In this document: one piece after another, positions 7,306 through 14,759 of the stretch
Layout: the number at the start of each line of letters is the position of its first letter
Position numbering within the stretch: the first letter of the stretch is position 1
From: Cryobacterium sp. SO2
GTDB lineage: Bacteria; Actinomycetota; Actinomycetes; Actinomycetales; Microbacteriaceae
Length of the DNA: 64,000 bases
Assembly: GCF_026151165.2 (NCBI RefSeq)
Contig: NZ_CP117849.1
Location: forward strand, 1,922,001 to 1,986,000
Direction of reading: 5' to 3'
Notes under the pieces: model-generated
The model's input: the letters and a program-made list of their open reading frames with translations, nothing else
The model's database searches: none
Told to the model about the DNA's origin: nothing
Translations under genes and position numbers: made by a program

Positions 7306-10032
7306 TTAGCTCTCGCCACCGGCCGAGCCGGTGTTGCCGGCTGACACATCGTGCAGGCTGTACTTGTCGATCGCCTGCTGGATGACGCTGCGGTCGAGTT
7401 CGCCGCTGTTGGCCAGCTGCTGCAGGGTGCGGACCACCATGGACGGACCGTCGATCTTGAAGAACCGGCGAGCTGCCGGACGGGTGTCGGAGAAACCGAA
7501 GTCGTCGGCGCCCAACGTCGCGAAATCGCCCGGGATGAACTGGCGAATCTGGTCGGGTACGGCGTGCATGAAGTCGGAGACCGCGACGAACGGACCGGCC
7601 GTGTCGGCGAGCTTGTCCGTCACGTACGCCGTGCGCGGCTCCTCGTTCGGGTAGAGGAAGTTGTGCTCCTCCGCCGCGAGGCCGTCCCTGCGCAGCTCGG
7701 CCCAGGACGTGACCGACCAGACATCGGCGGACACACCCCAGTCCTCGGCGAGCAGGGTCTGTGCCTCGAGTGCCCAGGGCACTGCGACGCCCGAGGCCAG
7801 CAGCTGCGCCTTGGGGCCCGCGACCGTGGACTCCGAGACCCGGTGGATGCCGCGGATGATGCCATCGACGTCGACATCGGCGGGTTCGACGGGCTGCACC
7901 TGCGGCTCGTTGTACACCGTGATGTAGTACATGACGTTCGGGTCGGTGTGGGTTCCGCCGTACATCCGCTCGAGGCCGGAGCGCACGATGTGCCCGATCT
8001 CGTAACCGAATGCGGGGTCGTACGACACGACGGCCGGGTTGGTCGACGCGAGCAGTGGCGAGTGACCGTCGGCGTGCTGCAGGCCCTCACCCGTGAGGGT
8101 GGTGCGGCCGGCGGTAGCGCCGATCATGAAGCCACGGGTCATCTGGTCGCCTGCGGCCCAGATGGCGTCGCCCGTGCGCTGGAAGCCGAACATGGAGTAG
8201 AAGACGTACACCGGGATGAGCGGCTCACCCTGGGTGGCGTACGACGTGCCGACGTTCGTGAAGGCGGCGAGGGCGCCGGCCTCGTTGATGCCGACGTGGA
8301 TGATCTGGCCCTGCGGGCTCTCCTTGTAAGCGAGCAGCTGGGCGTGGTCCACGGAGGTGTAGTGCTGGCCGTTGGGGTTGTAGATCTTCGCGTTCGGGAA
8401 GAAGGCGTCGATGCCGAAGGTGCGGGCCTCGTCGGGGATGATCGGCACGATGCGGTGGCCGAAGTCCTTCGAGCGCAGCAGCTCCTTGAGCAGCCGGACG
8501 AACGCCATGGTGGTGGCGATCTCCTGGGTACCTGAGCCCTTCTTGGTGACCGCGTAGGTCGAGTCGTCCGGCAGGTTGATCTGAGTGTACTTGGAACGAC
8601 GCTCCGGCAGGTATCCGCCGAGTGCCCTGCGGCGCTCGTGCATGTACTGGATCGCCTCGTCGTTCTCGCCGGGGGTGTAGTAGGGCGGCTGGTACGGGTT
8701 CGCCTCGAGCTGCGCATCCGTGATCGGCACGTGCATGCTGTCGCGGAACGTCTTGAGGTTGTCCAGCGTCATCTTCTTCATCTGGTGGGTCGCGTTGCGG
8801 CCCTCGAAGCTCGGGCCGAGGCCGTAGCCCTTCACGGTCTTCGCGAGGATGACGGTCGGCTGGCCCTTGTGCTCGGAAGCGGCCTTGAAGGCTGCGTAGA
8901 CCTTGCGGTAGTCGTGCCCGCCGCGCTTGAGGTTCCAGACCTCGTCGTCGCTGTAGCCCTCGACGAGCTTGAGCGCGCGCGGGTCGCGACCGAAGAAGTT
9001 CTCACGCACGTAGGCGCCGCTCTCGGCCTTGTAAGTCTGGTAGTCACCGTCAGTGGTGACGTTCATCAGGTTGAGCAGGGCGCCGTCGGTGTCGCGGGCG
9101 AGCAGGTCGTCCCACTCGCGGCCCCAGACCACCTTGATGACGTTCCAGCCGGCGCCGCGGAAGAAGCTCTCCAGTTCCTGGATGATCTTGCCGTTGCCTC
9201 GCACCGGGCCGTCGAGGCGCTGCAGGTTGCAGTTGACGATGAAGTTGAGGTTGTCGAGGCCTTCGTTGGCGGCGACCTGGAGCTGTCCGCGGCTTTCGAC
9301 CTCGTCCATCTCACCGTCGCCGAGGAACGCCCAGACCTGCTGGTCGCTGGCGTCCTTGATACCGCGGTTGGTCAGGTAGCGGTTGAGCTGAGCCTGGTAG
9401 ATCGCGTTGATCGGGCCCAGGCCCATCGACACAGTGGGGAACTGCCAGAACTCCGGCATCAGCCGCGGGTGCGGGTACGACGAGATGCCGTCGGGGGCGT
9501 GCGACTTCTCCTGGCGGAAACCGTCGAGCTGGTTGGCGCTCAGGCGGCCCTCGAGGAACGCGCGGGCGTAGGTGCCGGGGGAGGCGTGGCCCTGGATGAA
9601 GATCTGGTCGCCGCCGCCCGGGTGGTCCTGGCCGCGGAAGAAGTGGTTGAAGCCGGTCTCGTAGAGGGCGGCCGACGACGCGTAGGTCGAGATGTGACCG
9701 CCGACGGCGATGCCGGGGCGCTGGGCGCGGTGCACGAGCACGGCGGCATTCCAACGGATCCAGGCACGGTAGCGCCGTTCGATGTCTTCATCGCCGGGGA
9801 ACTCAGGCTCGTTGGCCGAGGCGATGGTGTTGATGTAGTCCGTGGTGGGAACCATGGGCACGTTGAGGTGCAGTTCCTTGGAACGCTTGAGCAGGCTCAG
9901 CATGATCTCGCGCGCGCGGCCGGGGCCGTTGGCGGCGACGAGCGCATCGAGCGATTGGGACCATTCGGATGTCTCGTCCGGATCGGCGTCCGAGTTATCC
10001 ATGGAGTAGGGGTCCTGGTCGTTGACAGTCAC
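7306..10032 (-). CDS. aceE: Pyruvate dehydrogenase E1, homodimeric type
   Basis: 908 residues, the usual size. It decarboxylates pyruvate with thiamine diphosphate and passes the acetyl group to lipoyl-E2. The ThDP motif GDGEMDE and the following NLNFIVNCN are present, as are HISTYASSA and the FFRGQDHPGGGDQ stretch typical of this family. I chose the GTG at 10032 (MTVNDQDPYS) because AAAGAGG lies 6 nt upstream. E2 (sucB) and E3 (lpd) are encoded about 24 kb away; in actinobacteria AceE works in a mixed PDH/ODH complex sharing E2 and E3. Followed after 8 nt by fasR. Confidence 0.96.
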   Translation of the reverse strand: MTVNDQDPYSMDNSDADPDETSEWSQSLDALVAANGPGRAREIMLSLLKRSKELHLNVPMVPTTDYINTIASANEPEFPGDEDIERRYRAWIRWNAAVLVHRAQRPGIAVGGHISTYASSAALYETGFNHFFRGQDHPGGGDQIFIQGHASPGTYARAFLEGRLSANQLDGFRQEKSHAPDGISSYPHPRLMPEFWQFPTVSMGLGPINAIYQAQLNRYLTNRGIKDASDQQVWAFLGDGEMDEVESRGQLQVAANEGLDNLNFIVNCNLQRLDGPVRGNGKIIQELESFFRGAGWNVIKVVWGREWDDLLARDTDGALLNLMNVTTDGDYQTYKAESGAYVRENFFGRDPRALKLVEGYSDDEVWNLKRGGHDYRKVYAAFKAASEHKGQPTVILAKTVKGYGLGPSFEGRNATHQMKKMTLDNLKTFRDSMHVPITDAQLEANPYQPPYYTPGENDEAIQYMHERRRALGGYLPERRSKYTQINLPDDSTYAVTKKGSGTQEIATTMAFVRLLKELLRSKDFGHRIVPIIPDEARTFGIDAFFPNAKIYNPNGQHYTSVDHAQLLAYKESPQGQIIHVGINEAGALAAFTNVGTSYATQGEPLIPVYVFYSMFGFQRTGDAIWAAGDQMTRGFMIGATAGRTTLTGEGLQHADGHSPLLASTNPAVVSYDPAFGYEIGHIVRSGLERMYGGTHTDPNVMYYITVYNEPQVQPVEPADVDVDGIIRGIHRVSESTVAGPKAQLLASGVAVPWALEAQTLLAEDWGVSADVWSVTSWAELRRDGLAAEEHNFLYPNEEPRTAYVTDKLADTAGPFVAVSDFMHAVPDQIRQFIPGDFATLGADDFGFSDTRPAARRFFKIDGPSMVVRTLQQLANSGELDRSVIQQAIDKYSLHDVSAGNTGSAGGES

Positions 10033-10196
10033 ACTCGACCTCTTTCTGTAGGGCAGATCGTGTGGGGGAAGGATCATGCCTGGTTAGGCGTGCCGGACAG
10101 AGCTAGGTCGGGTCACGACCGAAAGGCACCACGTCAGCCTAGTGATTCTTGCTGGGAAGCGCGTACGGGATGCTGAGTGTGCGCGGCTGGGCCGTG

Positions 10197-10225
10197 TTGG
10201 TGATGCCTCATCGGGCAGCTAGGCT
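10197..10225 (+). promoter_or_regulatory. Promoter of the peroxiredoxin gene
   Basis: TTGGTG, a 17-bp spacer and TAGGCT, about 50 bp ahead of the start codon. The rest of the 10033-10276 gap, shared with the divergent aceE, shows no clear operator. Confidence 0.5.
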
Positions 10226-10276
10226 GCACTCTCGGATTCAGCCATCGTTCCCCGATGGCCGGAAAGGACACGCACC

Positions 10277-10744
10277 ATGGCTCTGGAGAATGACACCCAG
10301 GCACCCGATTTCGAGCTCGTCAGCCAATTCGGTGAACGCATCCAGTTGAGCCGGTACCGGGGTGAGAAGTCGGTCGCACTGGTCTTTTTCCCGCTGGCGT
10401 TCTCCGGCATCTGCAGCGGCGAGCTCTGCGAGCTACGCGACAATCTCGCGTTGTTCGCAGACAACAGTGTCGAATTGATCGGGATTTCGGTGGACTCCCG
10501 GCACACGCTGCGCGCCTGGGGAGACCAGGAAGGCTACGGTTTCACGCTGCTGGCCGATTTCTGGCCGCACGGCGCCGTGGCCAAGGAATACGGCGTCTTC
10601 CTGGAGGACAAGGGTTTCGCGAACCGGGCGACGTTCCTGATCGACACCAACGGAATCATCCGGGCGAGCTTCATCACCGCCCCGGGCGAGGCACGTTCCC
10701 TCGACGCGTACCGCGCTGCCCTCGACGAACTGCAGCCGGCCTGA
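10277..10744 (+). CDS. ahpE: AhpE-type peroxiredoxin
   Basis: 155 residues, cytosolic, reducing peroxides. The active site reads PLAFSGICSGELCEL: the peroxidatic Cys46 sits in the AhpE-like context, and a second Cys51 follows with the C-x4-C spacing seen in BCP/PrxQ proteins. Mycobacterial AhpE has Asp at this second position, so this enzyme may form an internal disulfide. The ATG at 10277 has GGAAAGGA upstream. Single gene, upstream of tRNA-Val. Confidence 0.9.
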   Translation: MALENDTQAPDFELVSQFGERIQLSRYRGEKSVALVFFPLAFSGICSGELCELRDNLALFADNSVELIGISVDSRHTLRAWGDQEGYGFTLLADFWPHGAVAKEYGVFLEDKGFANRATFLIDTNGIIRASFITAPGEARSLDAYRAALDELQPA

Positions 10745-10809
10745 TCCGTTTCCGGCCGGCCTGAATAGCCGGTAGGGTTGTTTCATCCTGTTCCGGCGCT
10801 GCCGGCCCG

Positions 10810-10885
10810 GGGCCTTTAGCTCAGTTGGTAGAGCGCCACGTTTACACCGTGGATGTCATCGGTTCGAGCCCGGTAGGGCCCACCA
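10810..10885 (+). tRNA. tRNA-Val (anticodon TAC)
   Basis: A 76-nt cloverleaf with encoded CCA. The acceptor stem GGGCCTT pairs with AGGGCCC (one G-T pair), the D loop reads AGCTCAGTTGGTAGAGC, the anticodon stem-loop is CCACG-TTTACAC-CGTGG, and the T arm contains GGTTCGAGCC. A TAGGGT -10-like box lies about 35 nt upstream. Confidence 0.97.
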
Positions 10886-10968
10886 GCGATAGACGGTGCC
10901 AGCTCATCGGATCAACAGATCAGTTGCGAGGTCACACATGGCACCACAGCGGCAGACGCCGATCGGGC

Positions 10969-11706
10969 ATGCGCATGTCTGACCGGCTCGCCTTCGGCGC
11001 CGCGGTGGAAGAACTCTCGATGGCCTTCGAACGCCGCACGAGCCTGTGCCGGCCGTTTCTGCGCGTGCTTCCCGTCACCGGTGCGGCAATCTCCACGCTC
11101 GGCCCGCCGTTCGGCACCGAAACCGTCTGTGCGAGCGATGCGGACGCCGCTCGGATCGACGAGTTGCAGTTCGATCTCGGCGAAGGCCCGTGCTGGGACG
11201 CCATGACCACGAGGCGCCCCGTGCTCACCGCGGACCTGCGCACCGCGAGCCCGCGCTGGCCGTTGTTCCGTGAGGCCCTGGGCACCAGCCAGGTCGGCTC
11301 GCTGTTCGCCTTCCCGCTCTCACTGGGGTCGCTCAACATCGGTGCGGTCGACCTGTACTCCCGCACCGTTGGCACTCTCACGGATGCTCAGGTGGAGGAC
11401 GCGACGACGCTGTCCGGCATCTGCGCCAGGCAGGTCATCCGCCGCACCCTCGCCGACCTGCCGAGCCACGGCGTCGTGGACGGGGAGGCCGGTGACGGCT
11501 TCTCCCGCCGCGAGGTGCACCAGGCGACGGGCATGGTTCTCGCCCAGCTCGGTGTGACGGCAGCCGACGCCCTGCTGATCATCAACGGCTTCGCGTTCGC
11601 CAGGGGGCGTTCGGTGCGCGAGGTGGCCGCCGACATCGTCGCCCGCCGGATCGATTTCGCCGGCGAATGGTCCGACCCGTCTGAGTCCCCGCCCGAGTCA
11701 TTATGA
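10969..11706 (+). CDS. GAF-ANTAR regulatory protein
   Basis: About 245 residues. An N-terminal GAF-like domain (LGEGPCWDAM to LNIGAVDLYS) is followed by a C-terminal ANTAR domain (REVHQATGMVLAQLGVTAADAL ... VREVAADIV). ANTAR domains bind paired hexaloop RNA hairpins and prevent transcription termination; the GAF domain would supply the signal. Starts at ATG 10969 or 10975 are both possible and neither has a good ribosome site. A longer in-frame extension runs into tRNA-Val and is not credible. The next gene is a second GAF-ANTAR protein 4 nt downstream, probably cotranscribed. Confidence 0.82.
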   Translation: MRMSDRLAFGAAVEELSMAFERRTSLCRPFLRVLPVTGAAISTLGPPFGTETVCASDADAARIDELQFDLGEGPCWDAMTTRRPVLTADLRTASPRWPLFREALGTSQVGSLFAFPLSLGSLNIGAVDLYSRTVGTLTDAQVEDATTLSGICARQVIRRTLADLPSHGVVDGEAGDGFSRREVHQATGMVLAQLGVTAADALLIINGFAFARGRSVREVAADIVARRIDFAGEWSDPSESPPESL

Positions 11707-11710
11707 TGGT

Positions 11711-12424
11711 GTGATGGCGACCAAGACCCGTGAAGGCCAACTTGTCGAGGCCTTCGTGACGCTCGCCGACACACTCGTGGTCGGCTACGACCTCGTCGAC
11801 CTGTTGCACACCCTGGTGTCGCACTGCGTTCCGCTGTTTGAAGCCTCGGCCGCGGGGATCATCCTCACCGACGACGAGGAATTCGAGGTGGTCGCGTCGA
11901 CGAACGAGCGCAGCCGGCTCGTCGAGATCCTCCAGCTGAGGAGCGGCAGCGGGCCCTGCGTCGAGAGCGTGGTCACCGGGCACGCCGTCGCCGTACCCGA
12001 CATCGACGCGTCCGGACCCAAGTGGCCGCGGTTTCGGGATGGCGCCCTCGAGCAGGGATTCGCGTCGATGTTCTCGGTCCCCATGCGGCTGCGTGCGACC
12101 ACGATCGGGTCGCTGAACCTGTTCTGGGATCGCACCGGCGGGCTGCCGGAGGCCGATGCCGCGACGGTCCAGGCGCTCGCGGACGTGGCCACGATCGGCA
12201 TCCTGCAAGAGCGGGCCCTGCGGGAGAGCGACGTCGCCCGGCAGCAGCTGCAGTATGCCCTGAGCAGCCGGGTCGTGATCGAACAGGCCAAGGGAGTCGT
12301 CGCATACACGCGCTCGGCGACCATGGACGAGGCCTTCACGATGATCCGCCAGCACGCGAGGTCGAACGGGCTGCCCCTGGCCGAGGTGGCCGCGAAAATC
12401 GTCAACGGAGACCTCGCGATTTAG
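11711..12424 (+). CDS. GAF-ANTAR regulatory protein
   Basis: About 237 residues with a full GAF domain (roughly 10-165, including GSGPCVESV and IGSLNLFWD) and an ANTAR domain (roughly 180-232, VVIEQAKGVVAYTRSATMDEAF ... LPLAEVAAKIV). The ANTAR core fits the family better than that of its neighbour. Start GTG at 11711 or ATG at 11714, 4-7 nt after the upstream stop, which indicates translational coupling. The two may form a heterodimer. Targets cannot be named from the sequence. Confidence 0.84.
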   Translation: MMATKTREGQLVEAFVTLADTLVVGYDLVDLLHTLVSHCVPLFEASAAGIILTDDEEFEVVASTNERSRLVEILQLRSGSGPCVESVVTGHAVAVPDIDASGPKWPRFRDGALEQGFASMFSVPMRLRATTIGSLNLFWDRTGGLPEADAATVQALADVATIGILQERALRESDVARQQLQYALSSRVVIEQAKGVVAYTRSATMDEAFTMIRQHARSNGLPLAEVAAKIVNGDLAI

Positions 12425-12507
12425 CCTCCGCGGACATAGTATGGCGATAAGGCCCCAGACCCCGGCTGCACTACGTGTCCATTCTCGTCAGTTCGCAGGG
12501 GTACACC

Positions 12508-12846
12508 ATGAAACGCATTTATCATCCAGGGGGCTCGTTCGTCACCGGCAGCGACCTCGCCGACGCGGTTATGCTCTACGCCGAGGCGCTGGGCAACCGG
12601 CAGAAAACTGACATCGTCGATATCCCGGTGGTCGCCGAGGACGGCGGCCGGGGCCGGGCCCAGATCCTCATCGGCGCCTGGAGCCAATTGGTCAGCGTCA
12701 CCAGCGCGGATGGTCTCAGCGAATTGATTGACATCCAGACCACCGATCTGCTGAAGGACAAGGTTCGCGCCGGGTCCCTGTCTCCGGCGCTGTCCTGGGC
12801 CGGAGCACCACAGGGGTCGCCGCAATTCGACGAATTCGACTACTGA
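12508..12846 (+). CDS. Small protein of unknown function
   Basis: 112 residues from ATG 12508 (MKRIYHPGGSFVTG), with CAGGGG 6 nt upstream; an in-frame GTG at 12475 lacks a ribosome site. The sequence is soluble, acidic at the C-terminus (QFDEFDY), with one central strand-rich stretch (AQILIGAWSQLVSVTS). I do not recognise a family. It follows the ANTAR pair by about 80 bp and converges on the universal stress operon. The good ribosome site and normal codon use support a real gene. Confidence 0.6.
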   Translation: MKRIYHPGGSFVTGSDLADAVMLYAEALGNRQKTDIVDIPVVAEDGGRGRAQILIGAWSQLVSVTSADGLSELIDIQTTDLLKDKVRAGSLSPALSWAGAPQGSPQFDEFDY

Positions 12847-12866
12847 CCCGTTACAGATCCTGAGAC

Positions 12867-13727
12867 TCAGACGCTGACAGTAGAGGCCAGCGACGCCGAC
12901 TCGCTGGTCGCGGCCGTGCCCCTGGCGATCAGCACGGGCACGTTGATGTTCATCAGAACGTCGTGCGTGACCGATCCGATCAGCGCGTTCTCCCCGTGCC
13001 GGGCCGAAACGCCCAGGATGAGCAGGGCGGCGTCGAAGCTGGCATCGAGCAGAGCCTCCGCGGGATCACGATGGGCCACCCGGCGGCGCACCGTGATCCG
13101 CGACGCGGTGGCGGATGCCACGGCGGCTGCATTGAACAGCAGCCGTGCGGTCTGCGGGCTGCGGTCCTCAGTGGCGTCCGACCGGCCAGGGGGAGCGTAG
13201 ACGAGCAGCAGGTCCTGGTCGAGCCGGTCGGCCTCTTGGGCGCCGATCCGCACCGCGGGAACGCAGCCGTCGCTACCGTCGACGCCGACGACCACGTCGT
13301 GGCGGGAGTCCAGGGTCGTGTCGGGAACGATGGCCACGGAGCAGCGCGCTGCCGAGGCGATCTGCACGCTGCGGGAGCCGAGCACTCGGCCGCGCAGGAA
13401 TCCGGTCTTGTGGGTGCCGACGATCAGGAGGTCCTCCGGCCGGGGCAGGCGGGCCAGTTCCCAGGCAGTGCCGCCGTGCACGATCCGGGTGGTGAGAGTG
13501 ACCCCGGTGTGCAGCGCCGCGACCCGTTCGGACTCCTCGGCGAGGAGTTCCCTGGCCTGGCGTTCCGCATCAGCCGCGGCATCGCGCCCGACCAGACCCC
13601 ATTCGTCGTCGACGGTGTTGACGAGCACGACGGCCGCGTTACGTTCGGCGGCTCGGCGCACTCCCCAGCGGAGCGCGGCGCGACTCGGGCCAGACCCGTC
13701 GACACCGATGTAGTACGTGGCGCTCAT
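12867..13727 (-). CDS. Universal stress protein, tandem UspA domains
   Basis: 286 residues with two UspA domains. Domain 1 (about 1-140) starts YYIGVDGSGPSRAALRW and ends with GTHKTGFLRGRVLGSRSVQI, near the nucleotide-binding G-x2-G-x9-G-S/T pattern. Domain 2 (about 150-275) starts VVVGVDGSDG and includes HGENALIGSVTHDVL. Its ATG overlaps the stop of the upstream stress gene (ATGA, 13724-13727), so the two form an operon. In mycobacteria such tandem proteins belong to the DosR dormancy regulon, and a DosRS-like pair is divergent here, so hypoxia or NO induction is inferred. Confidence 0.88.
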   Translation of the reverse strand: MSATYYIGVDGSGPSRAALRWGVRRAAERNAAVVLVNTVDDEWGLVGRDAAADAERQARELLAEESERVAALHTGVTLTTRIVHGGTAWELARLPRPEDLLIVGTHKTGFLRGRVLGSRSVQIASAARCSVAIVPDTTLDSRHDVVVGVDGSDGCVPAVRIGAQEADRLDQDLLLVYAPPGRSDATEDRSPQTARLLFNAAAVASATASRITVRRRVAHRDPAEALLDASFDAALLILGVSARHGENALIGSVTHDVLMNINVPVLIARGTAATSESASLASTVSV

Positions 13728-14620
13728 CGGGACGCCCCTGTCAGTTCGGTCTCGGCAGCCCGCCGGCCGCGCGGAACGACCAGCACCGGGCAGGGCATGT
13801 TGAGCAGGACATCGTGGCTCACCGATCCGAGGATCAGACCGGCCACCGCCCCGCGGCCGTGGGTGCCGACCACGAGCGCGGCGGCAGAGCTGGCGACCTC
13901 GACGAGGGCAGGCGCTGCAGCGCCCTGCATCAGCACGGTGGAGGCGGGGAGGGTCGCGTGGCTGGACCTGACCCGGTCCAGTGCCCGCGCCAGGATCTCG
14001 TCGTGAGCTTCGATCAGGGCGTCGAACGGAACTGAAGCGCCGAAGTCGACCCCCAGTGTGGCCGGAATGGACCAGGCATGCACCAGCTTGAGGGGCACGG
14101 AGAGAACCGCGGCCTCGGCCGCGGCGACGGCGAGCGGGGCATCCATGGCGACATCGTCCTCGATACCGACGACAACACTGTCTCCGACAACGTCGTCCTC
14201 GCCGGCGACCCAATCCGCGGGAATGACGGCGACGGTGCACAGTGCATGCGCGGCCAGCCGGAGGGGGAGCGTGCCGTGGACGGCGCCGACGAGGACACCG
14301 GTCTTGTTCGTGCCGATCACGATCAGGTCGGCCTCGGCGGAGGCGCGCACCAACTCGTCGACAGGTACCCCTCGACGCACGATGCTGGTGGCCTTCAGTT
14401 CGGGAGATTGCTGCTCGACGTAACGGGCGGCGTCCGCGAGTGCCCGCTCATAGGCCGGCTGGAAATCATCGGCAGGGGCGCCCACGGGCGACCAGCCGAG
14501 TTCGACGACGGTGGTCAATTCGAGGCGGAGGGGCACTGTCCTGGCTCTGGCCAACGTCCAATCCAGCGCTGCGCGACTGGCGGGGCCCCCATCGACGGCT
14601 ACGATCACTCTCTCAACCAT
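13724..14620 (-). CDS. Universal stress protein, tandem UspA domains
   Basis: 298 residues, first gene of a two-gene operon. Both UspA domains are visible: MVERVIVAVDGGPASRAALDW at the start, GTNKTGVLVGAVHGTLP at the end of domain 1, and VVGTHGRGAVAGLILGSVSHDVL in domain 2, which has the full ATP-binding glycine pattern. ATG 14620 has GGAGATC upstream. It is divergent from the heme-GAF kinase with 139 bp between the starts, which contain a DosR-like palindrome. Confidence 0.9.
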   Translation of the reverse strand: MVERVIVAVDGGPASRAALDWTLARARTVPLRLELTTVVELGWSPVGAPADDFQPAYERALADAARYVEQQSPELKATSIVRRGVPVDELVRASAEADLIVIGTNKTGVLVGAVHGTLPLRLAAHALCTVAVIPADWVAGEDDVVGDSVVVGIEDDVAMDAPLAVAAAEAAVLSVPLKLVHAWSIPATLGVDFGASVPFDALIEAHDEILARALDRVRSSHATLPASTVLMQGAAAPALVEVASSAAALVVGTHGRGAVAGLILGSVSHDVLLNMPCPVLVVPRGRRAAETELTGASR

Positions 14621-14698
14621 GAGTTGATCTCCAGTTCTTCCCGGGTGCGCCGGGAGATGTCACGCATCCAGAATGCGCTGGTCCCCTAAACTGCGAAA

Positions 14699-14712
14699 GG
14701 GCCGAAGGTCCC
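14699..14712. promoter_or_regulatory. Candidate DosR-type box between the stress operon and the kinase operon
   Basis: The 14-mer reads GGGCC-GAAG-GTCCC. The mycobacterial DosR core is GGGAC-TWWA-GTCCC, so the right half is perfect, the left half has one change and the spacing is identical. A further GTCCC half-site lies at 14681-14685. It is 79 bp from the stress-protein start and 48 bp from the kinase start. Confidence 0.5.
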
Positions 14713-14759
14713 AGTCAGGTACACTTTGGGCTAGCGCGAACCGAAAGGGGACGTATTCT

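Noticed and set aside
8638..10176. 512-codon plus-strand frame antisense to aceE
   Set aside because: No recognisable domain, Val/Glu/Arg/Gly-rich product typical of antisense frames in high-GC DNA, and a fully supported aceE on the other strand.
10825..10968. N-terminal extension of the first GAF-ANTAR protein into tRNA-Val
   Set aside because: It would translate the tRNA gene; internal starts at 10969/10975 are more plausible.
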